NCBI GenBank assembly: GCA_024734495.1
Contig: JALMQS010000128.1
Coordinates: 22,866,875 to 22,930,874, forward strand
DNA: 64,000 bases
Direction of reading: 5' to 3'
Origin: Forficula auricularia
Taxonomy: Eukaryota > Arthropoda > Insecta > Dermaptera > Forficulidae
Below the pieces are notes generated by a model that saw only the letters and a program-made list of their open reading frames with translations, made no database searches and was not told where the DNA came from. Positions within the stretch are counted from its first letter, which is position 1, and each line of letters opens with the position of its first letter. Shown in pieces: positions 1 through 10,420 of the stretch. A program made the position numbers and the translations under genes.

Positions 1-361
1 TTACATTTTTAATATATATATTTTATATAACTTCTACCTTGAAAGGTCAGAATTATCCTTGCCAGCAAAGTACTTCTTTCTTAATATTTTATTACAAGAT
101 ATTTTCTTTTTAAAAATATCTCTATATTTTATCTTAATTATTGCCAACTATAGTTTAAACGTGTCATAAGGTTTAACCCTTGAACCATATTTTCTATTTT
201 ATCTTTGGCATTTTTTAATTATTTTTTTCTATGAATAAATAGTTTTTTTTAACTTTAATTATTTTTCTCTCTAACCAGAGTGTTCATAGCCATTTACACC
301 TGACCAATTTAGATTTATAGGGGCTCTCTTAAAGTCACATAAAGCCTTAAATCCCAACACA
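1..361 (+). other. possible end of the 5' LTR
   Basis: This AT-rich stretch has no coding signal. It ends in CAACACA directly before a tRNA primer-binding site, where a 5' LTR should end. The start of the LTR would lie outside the window. No second copy was found downstream of pol. Confidence 0.35.
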
Positions 362-379
362 TGGAGGTCCCCACACTGA
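362..379 (+). other. candidate primer-binding site, tRNA-Gln type
   Basis: TGGAGGTCCCCACACTGA begins with TGG, the complement of a tRNA CCA end. It continues as a near match to the complement of the acceptor and T-arm 3' side of an insect tRNA-Gln ending in GGGACCTCCA (recalled, not searched). The position just upstream of gag fits priming of minus-strand synthesis. Confidence 0.5.
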
Positions 380-525
380 GATTTGAAAGTGTCCTAAGGA
401 GGGTGAAGGTATAACGGAGTGAGTATGTTTTTTTTTTCGTTTCATTTTATTTTTTGCAATTTTTTTCATTAAATTTTCCAGAAAAAGGAATAATTTTAAT
501 TTTTTAGAGAACCACTGACTTTTAC

Positions 526-1408
526 AATGCCAGGAGACACAGAATTGATAGAAGGTCAAGAACCATTATGCATTCCAACTCAGGTTGAAATACCAGCTGA
601 ACCACAGACCAGGCACAGATAGCAACGGCCACTGCTGAATTTCCGAGCCTTTCATCAGATAGTGCCAGGTCCGGCAGTGGCCGTCGGTGACCATGAGGTA
701 CTGCACCGCTGACATGAAGACAGGAGGGCAGCGTTGGGAAACATAGGAAGAAGAGAGAAAACAGTAGAGACAATAGGGGAACAAATGGGAGAGATGCGCA
801 GGGACATAAATAGTAGAGATAGATGGCAACAGTAGGGAAATGAATGATCAAATGGGAGAAATGAGGAAGAATGGATAGTGTCAAAAAGAAATAAATAGCA
901 ACAGATGGTGGAAAGGTGAAATAAATGGATGAATGGATAGAGTAGACGGCAATACAGAGAGTTGAAATCACAAGATGACGGAGGAACAGTAGAATGGAGG
1001 AAATGAATGAGAAGATGGAAGCCCGGGCGTCTAGGACTGGAAACAAGGGTGGACGGACATGATCGGGACTTGGCCCGGATAGGTATTGAGGTCGGGGATT
1101 TGAGGATGGAGCAGACAAACCTTCAGGGGGCGGTGTCCAATAGTCATCAAAAAATTGAGTTATTAGAGGGCAGGATAGACAATGGCGAACAGGAATTTAA
1201 TCAAACAATATTGCAAATAAGAGAAACAGCCAATAGGTCCATGACGGGGTTGGAGGAGGCCATGCACAGGGCATCTCAATGATAAAATAGAACAAACCAA
1301 CGGGGTAACTCAGAACCTGCAGGATAATGTAAAAAGCCTTCAGGAAGGGCTTAGTCGGGTGCAGCAGGGTGTGGGAGTTGACGCTGGCACAGCCTCAGCA
1401 GTACCACG
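526..1408 (+). pseudogene. gag 5' region of retrotransposon 1, frameshifted
   Basis: An ATG at 526 opens a 31-codon frame (start MPGDTELIEGQEP) that stops at 'cagatag'. Sensible sequence resumes in other frames, including a 91-residue piece at 1007-1282 rich in E, Q and L with a heptad-like pattern, probably coiled coil. Another open stretch (1283-1405) joins to the capsid-like frame at 1409 only by a frame change. I count at least three breaks. The region would be the N-terminal, self-associating part of Gag. Either the copy is dead in gag or single-base assembly errors are present. Confidence 0.6.
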
Positions 1409-2305
1409 ATGCTTTCTGGTGCACAAGGGTTTTACATGCCCTTGTCAGAAATCCGGTTAGTCTGCGCAAATATGGCCAAATGTACCGGCAGCCTCAAAGT
1501 ACGAAATAAACATCCGAAAGTATTTCTGGCTGAATTCCACACTATCCGGAATACTTATAATTGGAATGAACAGCAGTCCATAGAGGCATTTTTATATTGC
1601 CTAGACGGGCCAATTAGGGACTGGGCCCTTACTGTGCGAGGTCAGGTGGCTACCTTTAGGGAGTTGAGGGAGCTATTCATTGCGAAGGTTTGGAGTCCGG
1701 CAGTTCAGGCTCGGTTTATGTCTAACTGCCTACATTCAGAATTTCTCAGGGGTGAGCCCCTGGCGGCTCAGCTTAGGGGTCGCTGTGAATGGGCCGCGCA
1801 GTTAGATCTTAAGTCAGAAGAGAGCCATATTTTGGCCCTGTTGTTGAGACACCTGCCCTTACACATTCAGACTCAATTAGTCACTTTGCCTATGGAATTA
1901 TCAACCATAGCCGGGGCCATTGAGAAACTCGAGGACCTAGGGGCCCTTTTTATTCCCACCTACCCACCACCTTTAGAAAACAAAGGACCTCAAGCTAGGG
2001 TTAATCAGAATCAAGGAAGGGTCACACCCGAAAGGCCTGGTCAAAGGGGCCCTAATCACCCCTTTAACCAAAATAATTCCGGGAACGATTTCCGGGCAAG
2101 GGGGCGTTCAAACCAGGGCAATGGCAGATTTATTAGCAGGGATAACCCACCGCAAGCTCGATATCAAGGGCAACCATTTGCTGCCGCTCTAACCGCTCAT
2201 CAGGGCATCGATGAAACACGTTTGTTTGATGATGAGGACTGGGGCCCTCAGGGTTCGGAAAACTTCAACCCTTTGGCTCCGGGACCCCACAGCCAGAGGC
2301 GCTAG
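1409..2305 (+). CDS. gag: Gag capsid-like protein, C-terminal part
   Basis: This 298-residue frame matches the retrotransposon Gag capsid pattern: a helical region around residues 35-150 with VFLAEFHTIRNTYNW, then a DGPIRDWA-type motif, as in Ty3/gypsy capsids that package the element RNA. The C-terminal third is rich in N, Q, G and R (RARGRSNQGNGRF). I see no CCHC zinc knuckle, so RNA binding may use this basic RG-rich tail. The true start is upstream in the broken segment. The frame overlaps pol by 73 nt in the -1 register, and a frameshift signal lies in the overlap. Confidence 0.7.
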   Translation: MLSGAQGFYMPLSEIRLVCANMAKCTGSLKVRNKHPKVFLAEFHTIRNTYNWNEQQSIEAFLYCLDGPIRDWALTVRGQVATFRELRELFIAKVWSPAVQARFMSNCLHSEFLRGEPLAAQLRGRCEWAAQLDLKSEESHILALLLRHLPLHIQTQLVTLPMELSTIAGAIEKLEDLGALFIPTYPPPLENKGPQARVNQNQGRVTPERPGQRGPNHPFNQNNSGNDFRARGRSNQGNGRFISRDNPPQARYQGQPFAAALTAHQGIDETRLFDDEDWGPQGSENFNPLAPGPHSQRR

Positions 2306-5300
2306 GAGCTGGGGTTCAGAATTCTTTTCATTGTCTACCTGTGGGTACACGGGGAAAAGCTGAAGGAGAAGGGAGAGAAATCAGGAAATTCAATCCGTCT
2401 GCCACCAATTGCCTTTGGGTGGAAATCACATTTGAAACTACTCATAAGTTATCTGCGTTAATTGACACCGGAAGTGAAGTCACGCTATTAAGCGAAAGGG
2501 TATTTTTAAAACTAGTAGCGGAAGGTGTCAAACACAGCCTTATTAAGATTCAGGCAACTTTTTTGCATGGTGTGGCGGGCAGTAAAAGTAAAAAGATTTC
2601 CACCGCGGCCTCCTTGTCCTTCAGCCTTAATAATATCTCTATAAGAACCACTTTTCTCATTGTTCCCCAGTTGAAGCTAGAATGTCTGTTAGGAATTGAC
2701 TGGTGCCGGAGTAACTTAGTGACGTTATCCTTTCAGAAAACGCTGGTGTCAGTCAATATAAAGGGACAAGAGTTTATCATTCCTGAAGTTCCCTCGATAG
2801 TCCAAAAGTCTTGTGCAGTTGCCTTAAGTGAGACACGGACCACTGGTTTGCCTCCATCGTTGTTTCCCCTGGAGGATGTGCTTGAGCCCGCATCCTCCCC
2901 TGAGAGACGCCAACTTACTGGACTCTTAAACGAGTTCCAGGATGTCTTTTCCCCGGAGCCAGGTTGTATGAGGGGGTATGAGCATGTCATAGAGCTAACT
3001 GACTCTCTTCCATTCAAAGCTAAAACTTACCCTATTCCCATGGCCCATCGGAAACCAGTAGAGGACCTTTTAGCAAAATATTTAGAGTGGGGGGTGATCG
3101 AAAGGTCAAATTCTGAGTATGTCAGTCCTATAAGAACAGTCCTTAAAAAGGACAATACAATCAGAATGTGCCTGGATGCGAGAATGTTAAATACTCGAAT
3201 GAAGGCAATGCGCGAAATTCCTCCCCCACCTGAAGAATTATTATTACTCTCTCATCATCCAAAAATTCTTTCACTAATTGACCTCACCCAATCATATTGG
3301 CAAATTCCGCTTCATCCTGAGTCCCGTCCTTGTACTGCGTTCCTTTTTAATGGTAAAAGTTACCAGTTTGCCAGACTACCATTTGGCTTAAAAACTAGCG
3401 TTGCTTCTTTCAATCGTGCTATGGAGAAATTATTAGGTCCCCATACAAAGGCCTTTGCTGTGAACTATGTAGATGACATTCTTGTCACCTCCAATTCCGA
3501 AGCCGAGCATCTACAACACTTGAGGTTGCTATTTGGACGCTTTCGAGATTTTGGGGTTACAATTAATTTTGGCAAGTCGGATTTCTTTAAAACGGAAGTC
3601 AAATTTCTGGGGCATATTCTATCTGTAAATGGCGTCCGACCAGACGAGGAAAAATTGTCTGTCATCCGTGATTGGCCCACCCCGGTTAGCCGGCGACAAC
3701 TAAAGTCCTGGTTGGGCTTAGTTTCCTATTATAGGCGTTATTTTGCACATTGCTCGGCAGTCCTGGACCCGCTGCGAGCAGCTGCAAATCGAGAGCGGTG
3801 GGAGTGGAGCCCCATCCTCTCGGCCCAGTTTGAGGCATGTAAACGCGAGTTTATGCGCGAGGTTTTCCTGGCTTTCCCAGATTATGCACAACCATTTATT
3901 TTATATGTAGATGCAAGTTTTCGGGGTTTGGGTGCTGCTTTGGCACAGAATAGCTCTGGAGGGGGAGAAAAAGTCATTTCTTTTGCGAGCCGTTGTTTGT
4001 TATCTTATGAGCGATCGAATACGGCTACTGAACTCGAATTACTAGGGGTGGTTTGGGCGCTCAAACGCTTCCGAACTATAATATTAGGATATCCTGTGAT
4101 TGTGAGGACAGACCATCGGGCATTAGAAACCTTGTCACAATCAGTGCTGGTGCATAATGCCAAATTGTCACGGTGGTCCGAATTTATTCAGGGTTTTAAT
4201 TTATCCATAGAATATATTCCCGCCCATCAAAATATAGTAGCGGACACTCTTAGCCGCTTGTCTGGCCTCCACAACTCCTACTCTCCCACTAAGGAAATAT
4301 TGGTTGCCACTGCTGCTCTTGAGCAGCCCTTGTCAAAGGACCTCCAACCCCTGTTTGCCAAAATAATCTCAGAACAACTCAAGGATGACTATACCAAAGA
4401 AATTATAAAACGGTGTGGGGCAAATGGTAAAGATAGGCATTTTTTTACCCAAAATTATATATTATTTATTGAGGGCAATCAAACCACCCTTAATGCAAAA
4501 CTCGTAATTCCAAGAACCCTTTGGTTAGAGGTTGCGATAGAATATCACGCATATTATGGTCATTTTGGGGTATCCAAAACAGTTTGGTTTCTGCTGCGTG
4601 ATTTTTACTGGCGTGGCATGACACGTATTGTCCGTAGAATCGTAAAATCTTGTTTGCTCTGTCAAAAATCAAAGTTCCCGCCTCGTTATCAGTCGGAGGG
4701 TTCCTTTCATGTGCCGGCTACCCGTCCTTACGAAATGGTTAGTTTGGACATCTATGGAAATTTACCCCGTGCTCGCTTAGGTTATCGTTACATCTTTGTT
4801 TTTGTGGACATCTTCTCCAAATATGTGTGGTTGATTCCTGCCAAGCAAATTACTGCTCTGGCATCAATAAGGGTGTTTCAGCTATTCTTGTCTAAGGGAA
4901 AGAAGCCCAACATGCTCTTAACCGACCGTGGCACTCAGTTCACCTCTAATAAATTTCAAACTTTTATCAATGAACTGGGAATTAATTTGCAATTTGTAGC
5001 CATTCGAAATCAGCAGGCTAATCCCGCTGAGCGTACCATGAGGGAATTAAATAGGTTTTTTCGTGCCTATGTCCACCATAACCACCCTTCTTGGTATGAA
5101 AATCTGCCCTCTATTCAAAATTTGTTGAATTTTGCCCCTAACTCTACCGTGAATATATCCCCTGCAAATCTAATGGGTATAGGTGTACCTCAACCAAGGG
5201 TATGTGATCTCCTTGCTCAAACCATTGAGCCTGGTCATTCCACCTTTTTATTAGGAAAAGACCCCCCTCTAATCCCGCCTGATCAGGACCAAATAGCTGG

Positions 5301-5601
5301 CCTGCAGGAATTGGCTCTTTGTCGCATTTCAAAAAGAAATGATCAAATTGACAATAAACGAGCAAAAGAATCTTTTGCGGAACCGTTCAATAAGGGTGAC
5401 TTGGTGTTGGCCCGCACCAATCGGCTGTCCAAGTTGATAGACAAGAAATGTCACAAGTTCTTTTTGCTATACGATGGACCCTTCCGAGTGGCAGAAATCT
5501 GTCCCGGAGGAACTTATGGGTTGGAGACGATCCATGGCAAGAAGCATGGTGTGTTCAACACTCGGTTATTGAAACGGTTTTATACTAGCCCGGAACAGTG
5601 A
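2233..5601 (+). CDS. pol: Pol polyprotein (protease, RT, RNase H, integrase), intact
   Basis: One open frame covers the whole enzyme set. It has no ATG near its start and is open from 2233, so it is probably made as a Gag-Pol fusion by -1 frameshifting. Retropepsin has IDTGSE near nt 2461. RT has LIDLTQSYWQIPL near 3280 and the catalytic YVDD near 3466. RNase H has LYVDAS near 3901 and RTDHRALE near 4108. Integrase has an HHCC finger (HAYYGHFG, then CLLCQK, 4546-4665) and a D,D,E core (LDIYG 4745, TDRGTQF 4921, PAERTMREL 5026) with 34 residues between the second D and the E. A GPF motif (YDGPFRV, ~5470) closes it. I see no internal stop or missing catalytic residue, so this is the best-preserved protein in the window. 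Confidence 0.93.
2257..2299 (+). promoter_or_regulatory. candidate -1 ribosomal frameshift signal, gag to pol
   Basis: In the gag frame the ribosome reads G GAA AAC at 2257-2263. A slip of one base back gives GGA AAA and enters the pol frame exactly. Six bases later a 9-bp stem begins: 2270-2278 (CCTTTGGCT) pairs with 2291-2299 (AGCCAGAGG), with one T-G pair and a 12-base loop. The distance is typical of -1 sites. The heptamer is not a perfect X XXY YYZ, so slippage would rely mostly on the A site. Confidence 0.45.
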
Positions 5602-6781
5602 TTAAAAAAGCTAATCACAAACTATGTGTTAATTCCACATAGGGGCTTGTTCCAGTTGAATTCTATCTCTTAATTTTCCCCCCTCACCTTTTAGTTCTTT
5701 TCATATTTTTTCCTTTTATTTTATTATTTTTTTGTTGTAAATAGTTGTATATTTTTTTGTAAATTTTTTTTGTAAATTTTCTTATTAATTTATTTCATTA
5801 AATTTCTTATCAAAATGAGAAAATTTCATTAGTCTGTCTGTCTATTCAGTAAATTATTTAAGTCCGTCGGGAAGTCCAATCATTTTTTTATTGAGAAACA
5901 AAGAAATTCTTTCTTTTGCTAAATTCTTTCAATCATTAAATTTCAGTAAAGTCGTTTTGTCTTAATTAAAGTAGCTTTTCTTAAAAATTGTCATTTAATT
6001 ATCCTAATAATTATTGAATTTAAAATCAGTTAAGTTTTTTTCTTGAAATAGTTAGAACCTAAAATTTAAAATCTGTCTGTCATTAAATTTTTGTAAATCA
6101 TTAAAAAATTAATAAAATCGGTTTCGACTGAGTTAAGTCATTTTTCTTAAAATTGCCATTCAATTAACTTAATGATTGTCACATTTGCAATCAATTAAGA
6201 GTCGTTATATTAATTTATTAAATCTAATCTTGAAATAATTAGAGAATAAAGTCACAATCTGTTAATAAAGTTAAGCTTTATTCATAGATAATTTTTTTGA
6301 TGATTCAAATGAAAACTGATTATCGAAATTACTATAATCCTATGGAATTGAATTCCGGATAAATTAATTAGTAGTTCAAATTAATTTTTGGTTTCAAATT
6401 GCTTAGTCTATAAAACGAATAAGAATTTCTGACTGATTGTTTTGACGCAATTATTTTTATCTAAAAAATTTCGTCTGTCAGTCTGTCATTAAATTAAAAT
6501 CATTCAAATTTAAGCAATCGTTTTGTCAATTAGTTTTTAAGATAAGCCATTTAATTATTTAATAAATGTTTTTTTATTGAAATTGAAATCAATTAATGCC
6601 CATTATTATCACTAATAGCGCATTGCATCGATTAATTAGAGAGGCAATCTATTGATGAACAGATAATCCTAAATCCTCTCATTATCGTTTAGATAGCATC
6701 TCGCAATTTAAATTGATCACTGCTAACGGAGAAAGATCCCTCCGAGGTCAAATCCCAGCCATGTTCATTACTAATTCAGTT
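5602..6781 (+). other. AT-rich 3' tail of retrotransposon 1, possible 3' LTR
   Basis: The pol stop is followed by CATAGGGGC, a weak polypurine candidate, then AT-rich non-coding sequence with repeated GTCTGTCTGTC-like words. It runs to the N gap. It may be a 3' LTR whose end is lost in the gap, but I found no match to positions 1-361. Confidence 0.35.
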
Positions 6782-6798
6782 NNNNNNNNNNNNNNNNN
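6782..6798. other. assembly gap (17 N)
   Basis: Seventeen N characters interrupt the sequence. They separate retrotransposon 1 from a foldback repeat, so the true junction is unknown. Confidence 1.
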
Positions 6799-7879
6799 AA
6801 AAAATAAAACTGACTTCAAAAAAACTAAATGCAACAAATAAAATAATAAGAACTCAAAAATCAAATAAAATGGACTAAAAGGTATAAAATAATTATCTAA
6901 TTTAGTTACAACTAAACGACGAAATATTAACATGAAATCACTTTTTGAAGTCGGTGCCAAAAATATACATTTTATAAATCGAACTCGACGGATCTTACTT
7001 AGTACGTTTGGCGGTAGTACGCTCGCTTATATAGTTTGTTTAGCACCGACTTCAAAAAGTGATTTCATGTTAATATTTCGTCGTTTAGTTGTAACTAAAT
7101 TAGATAATTATTTTATACCTTTTAGTGCATTTTATTTGATTTTTGAGTTCTTATTATTTTATTTGTTGCATTTAGTTTTTTTGAAGTCGGTTTTATTTTT
7201 TTTATAAAAATTATTATTTTTCTCTTTTTAGTGATGCTATTAATAGTGACTTAATATAATTACCTTGCATGCATCTCGTAAAGAAAGCGTCGGGCGAATG
7301 AATCAAAAAATGATTAATAAAATTCAATTCATAAATAAAGAAATTATCTCGAAACGTTAGCGGGTTTTAAATGAATGTTTTAAGATTTTTTTCATAAAAG
7401 ATTTTATTTATTATAATTTCGATTATTTGCTCATAAGAATTGGAGATTTATGTTATTTCATCATTGATCATATCATCAGAACTTGACCAAATTAATATGG
7501 GACCACCCCTAAGGTACCCCTTTCCAATAAAAAAAGAATCGTCGAAATCGGTCCACGTGGCAAAAAGTTCTCGCTGAACATACATAAAATAAATAAATAA
7601 ATAAATAGTTAGGTATCTTGACTATCTTGGAGCTATACTGATCCAAACGCAGAAAGAATCATTAAAATCGGTTCATAAACAAAGAAGTTATGCCTGAACA
7701 AACATAACAAAAAAGATCCAATACCAATGAAATTTATATTTTTACCAATCGGAAACTAGACTGAACCCAATGCAAAAAATCATCAAAATCGGTTCACAAT
7801 TGGCGAAGATATCTGGTAACATAGACACACAAAAAAAAAAAAGTCGAATTGAGAACGTCCTCCTTTTTTGAAGTCGGTT
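6799..7879 (+). repeat. ACCGACTTC foldback element, copy 1
   Basis: Both ends carry ACTGACTTCAAAAA / TTTTTTGAAGTCGGTT. The left part is a long inverted repeat: about 165-bp arms (6800-6960 and 7045-7205) around an ~85-bp centre that is itself bounded by GAAGTCGGTGC / GCACCGACTTC. The right ~680 bp is an unpaired tail with GGACCACCCCTAAGGTACC and AAATCGGTTCACAATTG. Apparent reading frames here are arm sequence, not genes. The same plan recurs in five more copies. Confidence 0.8.
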
Positions 7880-7924
7880 AAAAATTATCAGTATGGTCCA
7901 AGAGTTTTGGTCAAGGAGACACAA

Positions 7925-8425
7925 GCATGTTTATTTCTTTGCATGATTTTCTCGATGAAAATAATAAATCATTATCAACGGAACTAATATTTTCAGAATA
8001 TATTTTCAGAATTTAAATCAAACTAATCAGCACGATTGAATAATAACACCATTTAGTGCTAATTTACAATTTGGTCACCTTCCTTGGAAATTACAAGAGG
8101 AATTAATTGAGTTGAGATCAGATTCAACACTTGAATTGGAATTTGCTGGAAGTTATATTTCAGAATTTTGGATAAAACGGCAAAATGAATATCCATCATT
8201 AACTGACTTAGCCTTAAATAATTTGATTCCATTTGCAACTACAGACATACCTCTGCGAATCGGAATTTTCAACTTTATTATTAATTAAAAACAAGCATAG
8301 ATCGTGCCTATCAACAAAATCTTTAGAAAATAGTCTTTTAGTCGCAATTTCAAATATAACGCCGGATCTAGATTTGCTATGAAATAATATTCAAGCACAT
8401 CCATCACACTAAATTAAATTGCTTG
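7925..8425 (+). pseudogene. hAT transposase C-terminal remnant (ZBED/FAM200-like)
   Basis: Translation near 7928 gives FISLHDFLDENNKSL. After a break, from about 8051 a frame reads PFSANLQFGHLPWKLQEEL and continues through EFWIKRQNEYPSLTDLAL. A further frame change near 8250 leads into CESEFSTLLLIKNKHRSCL and ends with QAHPSH and a stop at about 8412. This order, ending in the conserved dimerisation segment (C-E-S-x-F-S-x-L near the start, QAHPSH at the end), is that of the ZBED5/FAM200 type of hAT transposase. At least two frame breaks and an internal TGA make it non-functional. The DDE catalytic part lies upstream and is gone. Confidence 0.75.
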
Positions 8426-8804
8426 TTACATTTTCAAGCTTTTTCTCATTAAACTTCACTAGTAGGAAATTTAACCTATAACTTTGTCGAAACCAGATGT
8501 AAGAAAATAAAATAACTTAACCTGACCTTTTTTTATCTAACCTAATCTAAAATATTGTAAATGTTTAAAATAAAAAAATTGAGATTATGTTATTTGATTT
8601 GTGCACATATGTACTTAGCCATGGTAGTGGATGCATACACTCATTAATCAAAACATAATAACCGTGTTTATTTTTTTCACGCTTTTACTGTTAACCTTAG
8701 TAAATGCATGCATTGACTAGTAAGTGTATGCATATACGAAATTCAAAATTATAAATTGTTTTTAACCAATCTGAATTATTAAAAAAAAATAAAAAAAATA
8801 GGGG

Positions 8805-9148
8805 GTGTCTGGTTAGGCTAGGGGGAGGGGTGAACCGCGACCTAAAATCGTGTACACCTACTTCCACTTTCATTTCCAAGTAGATGACAATAGATTATAT
8901 AATGAATACCAAAGTAATTCCAAATAATTCTAAAGACGGTGTACACCTAATTCCAATCGCGGTTCGCCCATCGGGCTAAGGGTAGCGTGTCAGGCTGGTA
9001 ACCAAGTAGACTTGGGTTCGAATCTGACTCGAGGCATCCGGCTAAAATCTAGATCCCGGGGTAGAGACAAATTTAAAAATTTAAAAAAAAATAATAACTA
9101 GTAATCGTAAATTGGTTTATGGCTAGAAAGGCCGAAAAGCCAAAAAAA
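8805..9148 (+). mobile_element. tRNA-derived SINE, split by a MITE
   Basis: A-rich flanks ending in ATAGGGG occur at 8791-8804 and again at 9149-9162, a probable target-site duplication. Between them, once the MITE at 8824-8973 is removed, is a tRNA-like head with a B box (GGTTCGAATCT, near 9015), then ATCCGGCTAAAATCTAGATC, and an A-rich end. It has no coding capacity. Its head resembles a tRNA and would be transcribed by RNA polymerase III. Confidence 0.6.
8824..8973. mobile_element. hAT-type MITE, copy 1 (150 bp)
   Basis: Terminal inverted repeats are of the form CGAGGGGTGAACCGCGA. The flanking 8-bp duplication is GGCTAGGG (8816-8823) and GGCTAAGG (8974-8981), one mismatch. The 8-bp length points to hAT. 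It sits inside the SINE head. Confidence 0.8.
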
Positions 9149-9225
9149 AAAAAAAATAGGGGCGTCGTGAGATATTTACTTGGGTTCCAAGGGGGCCGCG
9201 ACTTCAAAAAGCTTAAGAAACACTG

Positions 9226-9530
9226 ATAAAGATTATACATTTTTTAAGCTTTCGAATTAAATATTTTTCTTGTTTTATTATTATTACTGTCACATTTTAT
9301 TTAACTTCTGAGATAAATTGGTTCAAGTGTCTTTATATGTTAATGGGTTTGGTACAATAAAATTTAGGATGAATTATTAATACCTAAGTACTTATTTAAT
9401 AAATTGTAAGCATTTGGATAGCCCCTAAAGGATAGGCAACTACTGTGAAGTGAAGTCGATACAGCTGCATTAATGCCAGGAGCCCTATTTAGTAGATAAA
9501 AAGTTTTATTCAAATATAAATATAAGTACC
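9226..9530. other. unassigned AT-rich sequence
   Basis: I see no coding, RNA or repeat structure that I can support. Confidence 0.5.
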
Positions 9531-9790
9531 TGGAGGCACCGAGCGATGCTCGGTAACCCCTGACCCCCACACCCCCCTCCCGAAACCATACACCTCGCCC
9601 CCAACACTGCACCCCCACTCCACCCCAACCGCCCCTCCCACCCCGGACCCCCCACAACTGCACCCCACCTCCTGCACCCCCCACATCCATCCCCACCCCG
9701 ACCCAGTTTTTGCATTTCTATCTTTCTAATGGTCCACATATTATGTGTATATTTGTTTACTCGTACACCAATTTGCCCACATTCGTTCAT
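9531..9790 (-). mobile_element. Helitron-like fragment with C-rich tract
   Basis: ACCGAGC and GCTCGGT form a short hairpin at 9538-9554, followed by about 150 bp of C-rich low-complexity sequence and then AGTTTTTGCATTTCTA. The last words also occur in the Helitron at 14031-14781. I see no clear CTRR end, so this is a partial or diverged copy. Frames across the C-rich tract are not genes. Confidence 0.4.
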
Positions 9791-10246
9791 ATTGATAAAC
9801 ATTATAAAAAATACATAAGAAAATAATAATAAAAAAAATAATCGTATAGGATCTGAAATAAAAACATAAAATTAAAAAAAATGTGTGCGTCTCGGGACGT
9901 GCGACAGAAGTGATAACTTTCACCAACCAAGTATTTTTTTAGGAAGACAATTGCAAGGATAATTGCCCGGAGAAAAGAGAATTGAATATTTAATTTTAAT
10001 TAGAAGAGTGTGGGGGGGGGGGGGGCAAAGGAATAATTATTAATGTATTTAATGTTTTTGGATTTAAAATTGATTGTTGTCTTTCTTTCAGCTTAATTCA
10101 ATTATACATATTTCAAATTTGCCGCGCCGAAATATATCAAATAAATTAGCTATATATAATATATTCAATTATTTCCACACTTATAATAAAGTCTAATTCA
10201 AAAATATTCATTTTAGTAAAAGTAAAAAGCAAGGATTATTAAAATA
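9791..10246. other. unassigned AT-rich sequence
   Basis: It contains a long G run near 10012-10024. I see no other supported feature. Confidence 0.5.
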
Positions 10247-10420
10247 GTTCATTGGTCCAATGCTAGAGTGTCGGCCTCGGATGCAAGAGGTTCTAATACG
10301 ACTTCCGCCGAATCAATTTTTTTATTGAGATTTTAATCTATCAATAATTACTTTAATTAAGAAAAAATCAATTAAGATGAATTTTGATGAGGCCCAGACC
10401 TAGCCAGATCGTTTTTTCAT
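10247..10420 (+). mobile_element. possible degenerate tRNA-derived SINE
   Basis: TGGTCCAATGCTAGAGTGTC followed by GGATGCAAGAGGTTCTAATA resembles a tRNA head with a weak B box. No poly-A tail or target duplication was identified. Confidence 0.3.

Larger units (their letters stand above)
1..6781 (+). mobile_element. Ty3/gypsy LTR retrotransposon 1
   Basis: The order is possible LTR tail, tRNA primer site (362), broken gag, gag capsid region, pol, then a long AT-rich 3' tail. The pol order protease-RT-RNase H-integrase defines Ty3/gypsy. No two matching LTRs are visible: positions 1-361 and 5602-6781 do not obviously resemble each other. If the LTR is longer than about 1.4 kb, the window start and the N gap at 6782 could hide the matching parts. 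I infer this rather than see it. Pol is open throughout while the gag 5' part is broken, so the copy is fairly young or its gag breaks are assembly errors. Confidence 0.85.
7925..9225 (+). mobile_element. hAT transposon, 3' part
   Basis: The C-terminal coding end of a hAT transposase (7925-8425) is followed by a 3' untranslated stretch and a right terminus near 9225 (GCGACTTCAAAAAGC, then AAGAAACACTG), a typical hAT end. The 5' part is missing; the foldback at 6799-7879 abuts it. A SINE sits in the 3' region, and a hAT-type MITE sits in the SINE. Confidence 0.65.

Noticed and set aside
566..1118. Long minus-strand frames opposite gag (198 and 87 residues)
   Set aside because: They lie opposite the real gag region, are low-complexity (runs of F, S, L, P) and carry no motif.
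6932..7207. Hydrophobic 91-residue frame that recurs at 55.1 and 55.3 kb
   Set aside because: It is the arm of the ACCGACTTC foldback read in one frame; it occurs on both arms and both strands.
9364..9802. Glycine-rich minus-strand frames over the C-rich tract
   Set aside because: They reflect the base bias of the Helitron-like C-rich sequence; the same happens at 14031-14222 and 36427-37094.
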